Below are positions 46,905 to 58,231 of a stretch of DNA of 64,000 nucleotides, one piece after another (the stretch's first letter is position 1; each line of letters begins with the position of its first letter). A program made the translations under genes and the position numbers. Under the pieces are notes generated by a model. It saw only the letters and a list, made by a program, of their open reading frames with translations. It was not told where the DNA came from and searched no databases. The stretch is taken from the NCBI GenBank assembly GCA_032622095.1, contig CP136067.1, positions 91,378,707 through 91,442,706 of the forward strand, in the 5' to 3' direction. Source of the stretch: Siphonodentalium dalli. Its lineage: Eukaryota > Mollusca > Scaphopoda > Gadilida > Siphonodentaliidae.

Positions 46905-48704
46905 GTGAGTATGACTGCAATAGAGATGTTTCGTTAACTTACATGTATAGCTACGACTACGTTGAGCCATTCGTCGCTAAAAATTGTGTGGAGCCACAAA
47001 ATAATTTAGCAAAAATGACGATGACGATGAGCAGCAATGTTGAAGTCGACAGCCCTAATAATGCGCAACGCTATTTTCGTAATTCGTTATTCGTAATAGC
47101 TATATCGGACGACACAACAAACTGACTGAGTGTTTGTATCTTTAAATGCAGTTGTTGTACGAACCGGACACATTCATGCCGTATGTCACATAATTAGTAC
47201 ATTAAACGTGGTCATGGCAAGTTTGTTTGCGAAACTACTCTAATTCGTTTTGCAGAAATGACGATTATGATTACTGAATTCAACAATGCTTGGATAATCA
47301 TGTCAATGATATTTTCACTTCGCGGGATCTACCATGTCGAAGGGACATAACGCACTCACAGTGGGTATATATGAAAAATCGAAAAGGTTTGCAAAACCAT
47401 CATCGTCAAGAAGAACATGAACTCTATATATACTTTGTTGATAACGTTCCAGTCAATCTAGTGACAATATTTGATTGATTTGTTGATTGGTTTAGTTTCG
47501 CTTTCAGCAACTACGGCCACATCATGACATTGCCAGTTTTAGTGGTGGAGGAAATCCGCATATCTACGGCTAATCTAACAATGATTTCAATGGCTGACCA
47601 TTTGCGCAAAACACCGGCCATGGGCGAGAACATGCAATTCCACCATATAATGAGTTACAAAGTTCACAGTGGAAACATGTATATTTGAACCGTTATGGCC
47701 AGCACTGGAGAGCGAAACGGCTTGGAGTTGTACCCCTAACCGATTGACCCACCTATGCCCCCCAATATTTGAAATAAGTGTTATGGCAACATTACTGATA
47801 TAGTGAACGTCATTTTTATAAACATACATCGTCAAATTAAAAAGCAAATAAATTGCTTCACTTGAAAATCAGTGTTTTTGAATACTTTCCATTGCTCTGA
47901 CGATTTGTAATACAGGCAGTCAGTTACTGAACAGTATGTCTGTAATGTTTACACAACACAGGTTTCTAGGGAGTCAAGGCATTCGAAGTGTGTGTATGTG
48001 AGATAACATGAAAAATATTAAAAATAATACGATATTTTGGAGCTCCTCTATTAAATGGTAAAAAGATTAGAATAGAATATGTTGTATATGTTTTGATCTT
48101 GGGATTCGAACATTAAGTGGGCCTTAAATGTTGGCGGAAGTATTACTTACCCTCTGATATGCAAAGTATGACACTGCTTACATCGAAAACAGTTGATATA
48201 CTGATCTCGTTGAACTACCCGTTTTGTTTCTGAAATTAGTGTATTAAAAACAAATCTATAGATAGACGATAGATAGATAGATATATGTTTTATTCACATA
48301 CTAATTAGGTTACATTAAGCAAGAATAATATATCAAAAATCAAGTGTAATTATTGTGAGGGAGTGGCATTACCAGGATTGGCTGTCTACCTGTCACCCCC
48401 GTTGTCAATATACTAACTAATTTATCAATGGCATAACCTTAAGTTGGTGTGCTAATAACGAAATACTGGAATCTATTGAACCCACCACCCTTCTTGTTGA
48501 AATGGAACCACAGGTCACTGTGTTTACCGAGATGATACCAACTGAACATAGGCACATGGATAACACACCCACAATGTATAGTGGGATGACATCCAGTCAC
48601 TTGTTTCTCCGTGGACCAATAATATTCACCACCGTATATGTACAGTTCATATATAATCACAATGTTACTACGATGACTAGTTCTTCTTGTTTTACATGGT
48701 TCAG
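46905..48704. other. Intron-like sequence; GATA microsatellite at 48257-48284
   Basis: The coiled-coil frame stays open to 47125 past the donor but loses coding character. An extra small exon is likely here, because the one-base overhang after 46904 does not match the one-base lead of the exon at 48705. The interval 48257-48284 is a run of GATA/TAGA. Confidence 0.45.
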
Positions 48705-49482
48705 TGAAATCCAGAACAAAGAGATTCGAGGGCAGTGTGACCATCTGTGCTACACGACGTTAAACGGGGCCGCCGCCCTGGCCACAGTGAATAGTGCAGA
48801 ATACTTATCATGTCGGTTGTTGCTGCTAGATGAGAGGGGAGAGGTGCTGGTACAATCGCAAGGAGGAGGTCACATGTCTGATGTTTGCGGGGTGGGTGAC
48901 GTCCTTTTGACACCAGATATGTTATCATCAGAGATCCGCCCATACAGAGTAGCGGATCTCTCACCCACTGAATCGATTAGTGTTCGGGTGACGTGCAAAT
49001 CCGTATGTAACCTCGGGAATAATGTAGCCGTTGGCTTCAAGGATAAGGAGGGACTCGGTTTCGTGATGATAGTGAAATATGATGGCAAAAAGGTAGCTGA
49101 ATCGCAGAGTCTCGGGTTGGTGCATGACATCAGGGTAACAGTGCTGACTGCATTTGACAGTGTATGCGCCATCAGTGTGTGCATGCTCCCAGACAGGTCG
49201 CATAGACGCGTCCTGTCACCGGACCTCAAAACCATTGTGGGTTCCTGCGACATTATTGATGCGTTTGTTAACGACGTGTGTAGCTTCCAGTCTGGATTTA
49301 TCGTTGGGACGTCAAATGGTCAGATCCACATGTATGATGGAACCGGAAAACACATGCGGCAGTTAGATATAAATATAACACGTGTTATGGGCATCGCATT
49401 CGATCCAAGGACGAACCACCTAGCGTGTATGGAAGATATTGTAGACGATAAGCGCAGGTTACATGTGTATCAGATGGAGTGA
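48705..49482 (+). CDS. Terminal exon: beta-propeller-like C-terminal region of the CARD gene
   Basis: About 259 codons end at TGA 49480. The preceding acceptor CTTGTTTTACATGGTTCAG ends at 48704; an alternative AG at 48720-48721 would be in phase with the coiled-coil exon. The frame is open upstream to an ATG at 48502, but the sequence before 48705 is unlike protein. Repeated blade-like blocks with hydrophobic strands and turns are visible: SCRLLLLDERGEVLVQSQGG, NNVAVGFKDKEG..FVMIVKYDGKKV, DSVCAISVCMLPD, VNDVCSFQSGFIVGTSNGQI HMYDGTGKHM and RVMGIAFDPRTNHLAC...RLHVYQ. This is the pattern of the NHL/WD-type propellers that end TRIM-like proteins in molluscs. Such a domain would bind a ligand or substrate. 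It holds the longest open frame in the window, and the GC content is higher than in its surroundings. A poly(A) signal candidate lies at 50057. Confidence 0.7.
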
Positions 49483-49582
49483 ACTGGACACCACTATTAC
49501 TCACTTTGGCTCATCAGTATTGGAATACCATAAATATCCGTCCATTTCAGATGCTAAAGTTATCGCGGTGTGGTGGAGACAT

Positions 49583-49970
49583 ACACTCTTAAAACATTAG
49601 TTACTTCAGAGTACCTACGTAGGTACTAAGCTTTGTCCCAGGCTGAGTACCAACTGTTTGGTACTCTGGAGTACCAAAAGTGGTACTCTGGAGTACCAAA
49701 CGTTTCGGTATTCTAGAGTACCAAAATGTTTGGTACTCTGGATTACCTACTAAATATTTAGGTTCTATCCGGGCATTGTGCATATAATACCCACTCTGCC
49801 TTTATGTCACCAAAGTCATGACGCACACGATATGAAGTGCCAAGAAATACACGCTTTCTTGACACACCCATTATAAAGACAGGTACTCTGAAGTATTTAG
49901 GTACTATGCATACTACCTAACAATGTGGTACTCCAGAGAACCACACATATAGGTACTAAGCGGAGAACTT
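49583..49970. repeat. Array of palindromic GGTACTCTGGAGTACC motifs
   Basis: GGTACTCTGGAGTACC and part-copies (GAGTACCAA, AGGTACTAAG, GGTACTCCAGAG) occur at 49609-49765 and again at 49882-49965. The left edge reads ACACTCTTAAAACATTAGTT; CACTCTTAAAA is an end type common for CACTA-like elements, but no inverted partner was found, so element limits are unknown. Confidence 0.65.
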
Positions 49971-50056
49971 GCCCAGAAATTACGAAACATGGCCGACGGC
50001 AAATTTAATAATGTGGCATGTTAGATTCCAAATGATGCTATGGCGTTTAAACATTG

Positions 50057-50062
50057 AATAAA
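50057..50062 (+). promoter_or_regulatory. Candidate poly(A) signal AATAAA
   Basis: First AATAAA downstream of the stop at 49482, 575 bases on and beyond the repeat array. Position alone supports it. Confidence 0.3.
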
Positions 50063-50189
50063 GTACAAAACCACATGGACTCCATTTCATAGTGATAATG
50101 AAATAATCCGAATTATACATAAATTACTTTTATTAGTATAGAACCTTGATCGTGATTTTGTACTTAATTCAAAGTTTAATATCTAGATT

Positions 50190-52740
50190 TCAGGATTCCC
50201 TGTTACCTGCATGTGGAGTAAAATTGTTCTGAATGTCCAAAAATAATTTCTTAATTTGTGTGCAATAATATTAAAGAAACATTATAAATAAAACATCTTG
50301 AAACAGGTATGGATGAAACACCAATCGATCTAGAATAGCCCGATAAATAAAAAACTACCTTGCGATAAATCGCAAACCTTTGCGAATCGCAAACTACGTT
50401 GCAATAAATATATGCGATTTAGTGTAAAGGTTTTCGATTGATTACAAAAGGTTTGTGATTAATCGCAATGGTTTGCGATTTATCGCAGATATATTTTTAT
50501 GCATTGTCACTAATGGACTTGAACCGTATAAATATAAATATAAATCAGACATCTTCAACAGGTCTGGGTAAACCACCAATCGATCTAGAATAGCATGGTT
50601 GGGATAAAATAGACCGATCGTTCTTTGACAGCCAGCATGCATGTGGGATAAGGGGAGCAAACCTTCGCGATAAATCACAAAACAAATTTGCGAAAAATTA
50701 CAAACACCTTTGCGATAACTCGAAACCTTTACGATAAATCTCAAACATCTTTACGATGACTCTCAGACTGCGTACTGGGTGATTATATTTTACGATTTAT
50801 CGCAAACATGTTTGAGATTTGTGGCAAATTTTTTTGGCGCTAATGGGCTTCTGTAACCATTATAAATCAGACATTTCCCTGACCTGTTGCCTGCACGTGG
50901 AGTAAAAATTTGTCTGAAATAATCGTCCAAATTTCTTAATTTGTGTGTAAACATTATAAATCAGACATCTTAAACAGGTCTCAGTGAACAACCTATCAAT
51001 CTATAATTGAACGGTAGGGCTAATATAGACCGATCAGTCATTCACAGCCAGATGCATGAATTGTGAGAGGAGCAAAACTTTGCGAAACATCACAAACACC
51101 TTTACGATGACTCTCAGACTGCGTACTGGGTGATTATATTTTACGATTTATCGCAAACATGTTTGAGATTTGTGGCAAATTTTTTTGGCGCTAATGGGCT
51201 TCTGTAAACATTATAAATTAGACATTTCCCTGACCTGTTGCCTGCACGTGGAGTAAAATTTGTCTGAAATAATCGTCCAAATTTCTTAATTTGTGTGTAA
51301 ACATTATAAATCAGACATCTTAAACAGGTCTCAGTAAACAACCTATCAATCTATAATTGAACGGTCGGGCTAAAATAGACCGATCAGTCATTCACAGACA
51401 GATGCATGAATTGTGAGAGGAGCAAAACTTTGCGAAAAATCACAAACACCTTTACGATGACTCTCAGACTGTGTACTGGGTGATTATATTTTACGATTTA
51501 TCGCAAACATGTTTGAGATTTGTGGCAATTGTTTTTGGCGCCAATGGGCTTCTGTAAACATTATAAATTAGACATTTCCCTGACCTGTTGCCTGCACGTG
51601 GAGTAAAATTTGTCTGAAATAATCGTCCAAATTTCTCAATTTGTGTGTAAACATTATAAATCAGACATCTTAAACAGGTCTCAGTGAACAACCTATCAAT
51701 CTATAATTGAACGGTCGGGCTAAAATAGACCGATCAGTCATTCACAGCCAGATGCATGAATTGTGAGAGGAGCAAAACTTTGCGAAAAATCACGCAAACC
51801 TTTGCGATAACACGCAAACCTTTACGATAAATCTCAAACATCTTTACGATAACTCTCAGACTACGTACTGTGTGGTTATATTTTTCGATTTATCGCAAAG
51901 ATGTTTGAGATTTGTCGCAAAGGTTCTATGGTGCTAATGGGCTTCTGTGAATATTATAAATGAGACATCTTAAACAGGTCTGGGTCAGGATTTCCCTGAC
52001 CTGTTGTTTGAAATAATCTTCAAAATTTCTGAATTTGTGTGTAATTAAAGTAAACATTATAAATCAGACATCTTAAACAGGTTTGAGTGAACAACCTATC
52101 AATATATGCACAGTCTGGCTAAAATAGACCGATCAGTCATTCACAGCCAGATGCATGAGTGATGAGGGGAGCAAACCTTTGCGATAAATCGCAAAACTTT
52201 GCGAAAAATCGCAAAACTTTGCGAAAAATCGCAAAACTTTGCGAAAAATCACAAACACCTTTGCGATAACACACAAACCTTTACGATAAATCTCAAACAT
52301 CTTTAAGATAACTCTCAGACTACGTACTGGGCGATTATAATTTGCGATTTATCGCAAAGATGTTTGAGATTTGTCGCAAAGGCTTTTTGCCGATAATGGG
52401 CTTCTGTGAACATTATAGTTCAGACATCTTAAACGGGTCTGGATCAGGATTTCCCTGAACTGTTGCCTGCACGTGGAGTAAAATTTGTCTGATTGTCTGA
52501 AATAATCTTCAAAATTTCTTAATTTGTGTGTAATTAAAGTAAACATTATAAATCAGACATCTTAAACAGGTCTGAGTGAACAACCTATCAATCTATAATT
52601 GCCCGGTCGTGCTAAAATAGACAGATCGGTCATTCACAGCCAGGGGAGCAAATTTTTGCGATAAATCGCAAAACGACTTTGCGAAAAATCACAACCACCT
52701 TTGCGATAACTCCCAACCCTTTGTAAATAGCGTGCGATAA
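50190..52740. repeat. Higher-order tandem array, 350-460 bp units carrying TTTGCGATAAATCGCAAA motifs
   Basis: The landmark CTCTCAGACT starts at 50760, 51111, 51461, 51853 and 52312, giving steps of 351, 350, 392 and 459. Each unit has a block of short motifs (TTTGCGATTTATCGCAAA and variants) followed by GGCTTCTGTRAACATTATAA, TGCCTGCACGTGGAGTAAAA, TTTCTTAATTTGTGTGTAA and AGACCGATCAGTCATTCACA. Longer units differ mainly by extra copies of the short motif. The part-unit before 50760 starts near 50190. Repeated 66-codon minus-strand frames are artefacts. Confidence 0.9.
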
Positions 52741-52805
52741 GCAAAATACTCAACAATTGGGAGACCATGAACTTTGGTTACTTAACTCATTGAACGTTGC
52801 ACGCC

Positions 52806-52827
52806 GGCGACGAGATATCTCGTCGCC
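52806..52827. repeat. 22-bp perfect palindrome
   Basis: The two 11-base halves are GGCGACGAGAT and ATCTCGTCGCC. Could be a protein-binding site or chance; it stands alone. Confidence 0.7.
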
Positions 52828-54027
52828 CAGATTTACGTCCCGTCCTTTTCGTTGCCGAATGCTCTGTTTGCGTTCCCTGTACCCATAGGCTATATATCGT
52901 CTGCTAATTGAAAACTAGTATCCAAACATTCTTCGTGATATTATCTATTTCTTATATATTAAAAATCCTGATAGTTTTGTCACATAATTCACGGTTAACT
53001 AGAGGCATGCTGAACGCGTGAAGTGAGAAGACGGCGCCGATTTACGGATCATTATGAAATGTTTCATGGCTTCGTCAGGATTTGTCATGTGACGGAAATG
53101 AGATCGTAGAAATCGTTGGTTATATAATTTTATTGCTCCAAACCATGGTATGTGAATTTTAATCATTGCTATTAACGATTCAAATAACAACCTGAACATT
53201 GTAAATTATAAAATTAATAAATAATATTAAAATAATTCAAATTCAATTCCCATCTATATATATATATGCCTACGTGGTTTGATATCATAATCCCGGGTGT
53301 GAAATCACTGGCTAGTCAGCTGATCATCCATGTGTATCGCTCGTTTTGGATACTTGTTGTAGTGAAGATACTTGTTGTAGTGAAGACGGTCCAATTGGTT
53401 TATATATGTGCGCAGATAAGAAATTATTGGTGTTAAATATTACGTACAATGTGTTAGCGAAAATGAAGCAACGAACATCAAAGTTTGATGTGACGGGCGT
53501 CATGACGTCGCCCCAGGGAGGCTGGCCGCCGGGCGATGTAATCCACAAGGAGGCTGACGTTCAATCAGTTAAAACTGACACCATGTTGTTTGCAAAATAC
53601 CGCTATAGCGCTCACTAGTCCTCGCTACAAGGAGATGTTGAATGGGTTACCAGAATTATTATCACTCTCCCAAACAAATTGCCACAGTGTTCAGTGTTTT
53701 GCTTATCGTACACTTCCAATGTGCCGTATCAGTATATGAACAAATGCTAAGATAACACAAATAGAGTTTAATGTATTTAATATATGATAAAGTTCGGTAA
53801 AGCCATAGTTAATAAATTATTCTCCATTCGCATCTATGCGTCAACGAGTCAATGTCTGATCACCAGAGCCATATAATGTAGAACTTCGCGAATATGGTTT
53901 CCAGTTATGTATGAGGTTATTTCCTAGCAAAGCGGAAATGGCAGAATCGCTCAGAATGATAGCCACACATGTTTTGATGAACATGATGCATCTGGACATT
54001 GGAATGGTTTACATGTTCATGTATGTA
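52828..54027. other. No certain gene
   Basis: An 18-bp direct repeat (ATACTTGTTGTAGTGAAG twice) is at 53349-53384. A 90-codon frame runs 53346-53618 with an opposing 74-codon frame; neither shows a domain. Confidence 0.4.
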
Positions 54028-54531
54028 TACAGCTAAGCTCTAATTGACCCCCCCTTAACGGTATTGGCCACCGATATTACTACGTTGTTGATATTATTAA
54101 CATTGATTAATCCTACCATTGCCGACCTTCGAACCGTTTTAAAGTCAACATTATAAACACCACATAGTGTATATTTCTGGCATGGCTTGACGCTGCCTTG
54201 GTAGTTGCGAATGTCGGTCAGCGACCAACTTCGAATGTTGATTAAACCGTAAACAAATTATTAATTGAAATATTGTTTTGTGTATATATATAGTTAACAT
54301 GGTGCATGGCGCTGATGAAAAGCTGGACTGGGTGTTTACAAGGTGGCCATGTGAAAAATTAGTGTGGAGTACAGTGGTCGCAAAATATTATTAATAGTAC
54401 TGTAGAAAGATTACCTGCGGTTGCCACATATCAACCACTTGACCGTGGTTGAACGGCGGTATGGTATAACCGGTGTCATTAACGCCCTACAACCTTGTTA
54501 AAGGGGGATGATTAATTAGAGCATAGCTGTA
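54028..54531. mobile_element. 504-bp foldback with mariner-like ends (family D, copy 3)
   Basis: TACAGCTAAGCTCTAATTGA and CCCCCCTTAACG at the left pair with GTTAAAGGGGG and GATTAATTAGAGCATAGCTG TA at the right. The terminal 15 bases match the family D elements at 5396-5562 and 7047-7267. It ends 49 bases before the candidate exon at 54581. Confidence 0.7.
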
Positions 54532-54580
54532 GTACGTTACTAAAAGCTTACGATTGATTCAGTGATAATGTGTGTCCCAG

Positions 54581-54766
54581 AATTGGATCCGTATCTCCGA
54601 GATTATCCGCCATTCCATAGATATACCAGAACAATATCACAGCATCACAGGCATTTCGATCAAAATAATAGCAGACTCCGTAACTGGGCGACATGTCATG
54701 GCGACATGGTTCTCAAATCACGTTTCGATGAAAATTGAAGAATTTGATCCATCGTCCTTTGCACAG
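54581..54766 (+). CDS. Candidate internal exon of an unrecognised gene
   Basis: A 186-base (62-codon) block open in one frame between an acceptor (TAATGTGTGTCCCAG) and a donor (CACAG|GTACTT), phase 0 at both ends. Residues run NWIRISEIIRHSIDIPEQYH, SITGISIKIIADSVTGRHVM, ATWFSNHVSMKIEEFDPSSF, AQ. The balanced composition and alternating hydrophobic pattern look like real protein, but no family is recognised. No partner exon with matching phase was found nearby (55387 begins in phase 2). It may be an exon of a gene continuing elsewhere or a relic. Confidence 0.4.
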
Positions 54767-54781
54767 GTACTTGTACGTTGA

Positions 54782-55386
54782 CATGTGACGTCATAACTCC
54801 GACTAATTTCTACAGAATTGGGTCTCGTAATCCTAGTCACCAGTGGTTGACTCTTGTGAGTTAATTGGACGGTTTATAATTTTGTGAAATTTAAGTATCT
54901 GTCTTTCGTAATTCACAATACTGTCGTGCATGTCAAATGTAACCCCACTGCTGACTGCACTCAATGACTTTTGAATTTGGTCTGTCTCAGTTCACCGAAA
55001 ATTGCTGCTTTCAAGTTCTTCAGAGGAGAATATCAATTATTAGCGCCCGTAAATTTATCGGAGGTTATATATCATCTTGTCCCGCCCATGTACAAACATA
55101 ATCCACGCAGTGTTGACAATATTCCAGGTCATTGAGAAGCCAGTTAGGTCCAATTTGATAAAAACGACTCACATAAGCCCACACGCTTGATGTCGAATCC
55201 GGTCCATGACGTTATATGCTAACTATTTTGTAATTTCCGTTCTATTATTCATGGAATCAATACTGTTTAAACTAGTAATCACAGCCCCGTTATAATCCGA
55301 ATAACGATGCTTGTAAAATAATTAGGAAATTACCATCAACTAAATAAAAAAGGTTACACAAACATTTATGTACTTTTGGAATCCAG
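54782..55386. other. No gene seen
   Basis: Intron-like sequence between two candidate exons; no repeat recognised. Confidence 0.4.
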
Positions 55387-55612
55387 GACATGTCGACCCA
55401 TTCGACGTAGAGTAAAACCATCGCCCTATAGGTGGCACGCTGGACAAGAGTCGGGCAGCCCACGCGGTAATGAGGCCAACAATATACGCGTATTAAAAAT
55501 ATGGCAAAATGTTCCTAAATCTAAGCATTATTGTGAAATTGATAAACGGAAGATGTGCGGAAGGTATAGAGAGTCTTACCAACTCTTGCGAGATAGTTTC
55601 AAGAGGATGTAA
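55387..55612 (+). CDS. Candidate terminal exon, unknown product
   Basis: After a pyrimidine-containing acceptor (TATGTACTTTTGGAATCCAG) a frame of 74 codons runs to TAA at 55610-55612. It is basic and hydrophilic: PIRRRVKPSPYRWHAGQES, GNEANNIRVLKIWQNVP, KSKHYCEIDKRKMCGRYRES, YQLLRDSFKRM. Nothing upstream fixes the phase and no family is recognised. It could also be a chance frame. Confidence 0.3.
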
Positions 55613-55858
55613 ACCATGCATGTAAACTTCGACGACAAAAATTATCACGGGCAGATTAGTCCGGTATAACAATTGTGGATGATTAAATGTGGACGATTAG
55701 TTGTGAGACATCTCTCTTAAACCGATGCGACGTCCGAGTGGTTCAAGATGAAAAGTGTAATGAATGGGGCATTCACACTGAAAATCGAGATGTCCCCACG
55801 ACAACGTAAACTATCGTTGGAAATGTGGAAAGATAGAAACTTAGATTCTGAACTATCT

Positions 55859-57635
55859 GGCTGGATTCGTCGTCTCCGGTTTAAACCCCCGAGTTTAAAC
55901 CTGGTTTAAACATACATTGGCTGTCCAGCCAAACCGCGTCTAAGTGGGCATTATACTCGTTCAGTTACCAACAAATTGACAATTCGATTTGGTGACATGA
56001 GCGTACAGTCAAACTACCCTCTTACCCATCGGACCAAAAAGACAAGTCGATATAATGGTTATTAACAGGTCATAAATTATCGCGAACTCGTGCACGCTTA
56101 TTGAATTTATTAATTGAGAAATAAGTATCGCTCATGGACCATTACTCAGAGCTGAAAAGGGGCATGTCTATCAACGCGAGTTTCGCGCGCTGTTTAGCAA
56201 TTTGTTCGTGGTAGGTTTTCTGCAAGATGATTTACCCGTGAAGACAAAATTTGATGTATTTACTAGTATATATGTATATATTAAAGGGTATAGGAGTTGT
56301 ATATCTGTATGTCCGTGTGTCTGTTCGCAACTGTTCTAAAACTGATTTTAAAAATAAGCAAAATTTAATTAATTATTTTGTATCTAACAAGAAACAATAT
56401 TTAAAATTGATATTAATATTTGTTTTAAATTTAATTAAATTTGTTTTTAAATTAAAATGTTCAAATGGTCGAACTGTGCGCAAATGTGACGCAGGCTCCT
56501 ATCGCATTAAGGCCCCTCTGACGCTGAATAAAGGCTCCATAATCGAGTCAAACCTGGACCGAGAGGTCAGTCAATTAAAAGCAATTTGCTTATGAGTGCA
56601 TACCAGGCGCGCATTTGAACTGTTTGAGGTGGGCAACCAAACAGAGGCGCAGCTTTTAATACAAAAATATATTACATGCGTTGCTTTTTTTCAATATAAT
56701 ATATTTTCCGTCATGCAGAAAATCAAAAAAAGTTCCCAGGTGTTGAACTGGTGGAATATTATGGGAATTTATGGGTGGGGCCAGAGTAGAGCTTTGTGGC
56801 ATGATATGCATCAAATGGAGTGATCAAATTTGATTCATATAGCAATATAAGTTCAGGATTGCAAACTATTTGCATATCATATCTGGTCATGCAGTAGCAT
56901 CGTTTTGGTGTCAAAATTAAAACGTTGAACCATTCAAATTAATTCGCAGAAAACACCAGTATTTGTGATTGCCACAAACCACAAAAAAAAAACACAAGAT
57001 AGTAGTAAAAATCATATTGAAGGAACATGGCCATATATACGAACAAAGCTCGCGTGCGAATGAATCAACTGTGATATAATAACACCAGTCGGCAGCTGCC
57101 GCTTAGACACGCCCTCACTCGAAATAATTTACATTTCCACCATTTGATTGATTGTTTGACAATTATAAACCGTGATGAAGAAAAGACTGAATCGTCATCT
57201 CAAGTTTAGCCTCGGTAAAGCTGGTTTAGCTGGACCGCCGAAATAGATGGTTTAGTTGCCAGTTTAAGCTTATAAAACGCAAACAAAATATCGAAATTGA
57301 CAAAAACTTATCCCCACACGCTTTATAGGTGTGAGTGCTTCTCGCTTATAAATTTCCAATAAAAATATGGTCGCTGTCGTAATTATTGATTTTTGTAATC
57401 AATCAAACCAGGCGGTCCGCATTACTAGTAGGAAAGTACGATTAATTATCTCGACGATACAGAGACAATACTGATAAACCACTGGTCTGGCAGGACCAGG
57501 TTTAAACCAGAGATGACGAATGCGTCACTTAGACCTGCGGTCGCGGGTTTAAACCACGGATTTCGCTGAATCACGGCGGTTTAAACCTAGATGTTTACGT
57601 AGACCAGGTTTAAACCTGAGATGACGAATCGGGCC
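55859..57635 (+). mobile_element. 1.78-kb element with GGTTTAAACC subterminal motifs and TCT target duplication
   Basis: The left end GGCTGGATTCGTCGTCTCC and right end GGAGATGACGAATC-like (ATGACGAATCGGGCC) are inverted repeats. TCT lies outside both ends (55856-55858 and 57636-57638). GGTTTAAACC words recur at 55880-55910 and at 57508-57612. No transposase frame. A second, truncated and LINE-split copy is 16230-19523, in the opposite orientation. Confidence 0.75.
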
Positions 57636-57863
57636 TCTAAGATTAGCTCTGACTAACTTATCTTTAAGATTCTGATTCTTCTTATATGCGATTATGACTT
57701 TTTTTTCGTGGTTCAGTCAGTTCTCCTTCCGACATGATCGCCTTCTCTGTGTATATTCGCGCAATTTCGGTGCTGCGGCGATCATATACAAGAGGAAGAC
57801 AGATCAAGCTGTTGGGTGGATCTGGTTGATACATATTCATATATATATATAGTGTGGTGTTAA

Positions 57864-58227
57864 AGGCGCGGATGGCCTTCACGGTGGGTATTGCTGTCAA
57901 AATATTCCCATCCATTAAAACCGCCATATTCAGAAAGACTATTAAAATATAAACATATACCAATCATAAATATTACGTAAATATTATGTTATTGTCCATT
58001 TCGTATGCTTTGTTATGCTGTTATGTAAACAAACGCCAAAAACGTTACAGAACATGGCTTTTGTTTACATAAGACAACGTACAGACTTGACTATGGCATA
58101 CTATTTACTCAACATTTATGATTGGTATAAGAAAAAAATATATTTATATTTTAATATTCTTTCTATTGTTAGCAGTTTTAACGAGTGTGATTATTTTAAC
58201 AGTATACCACGAAGACCATCCATGCCT
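57864..58227 (+). mobile_element. 364-bp TTAA foldback element (family A, copy 4)
   Basis: AGGCGCGGATGGCCTTCACG at the left pairs with CGAAGACCATCCATGCCT at the right; TTAA at 57860-57863 and 58228-58231. Similar in length and arms (ACCAATCATAAATATT / AACATTTATGATTGGTATAA) to 40177-40542. Confidence 0.9.
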
Positions 58228-58231
58228 TTAA

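Noticed and set aside
48113-48123. tRNA B-box-like word GGGATTCGAAC
   Set aside because: No matching A box or cloverleaf around it; the same holds for GGATTCGAACT near 8701.
48502-48704. 5' extension of the propeller frame to ATG 48502
   Set aside because: Open by chance; the acceptor at 48704 and the change in composition favour an exon start there, though an upstream start cannot be excluded.
51141-51691. Duplicated 66-codon minus-strand frames MFTETCLRCLIYNVYT
   Set aside because: They lie in successive units of the 350-bp array and mirror its repetition.
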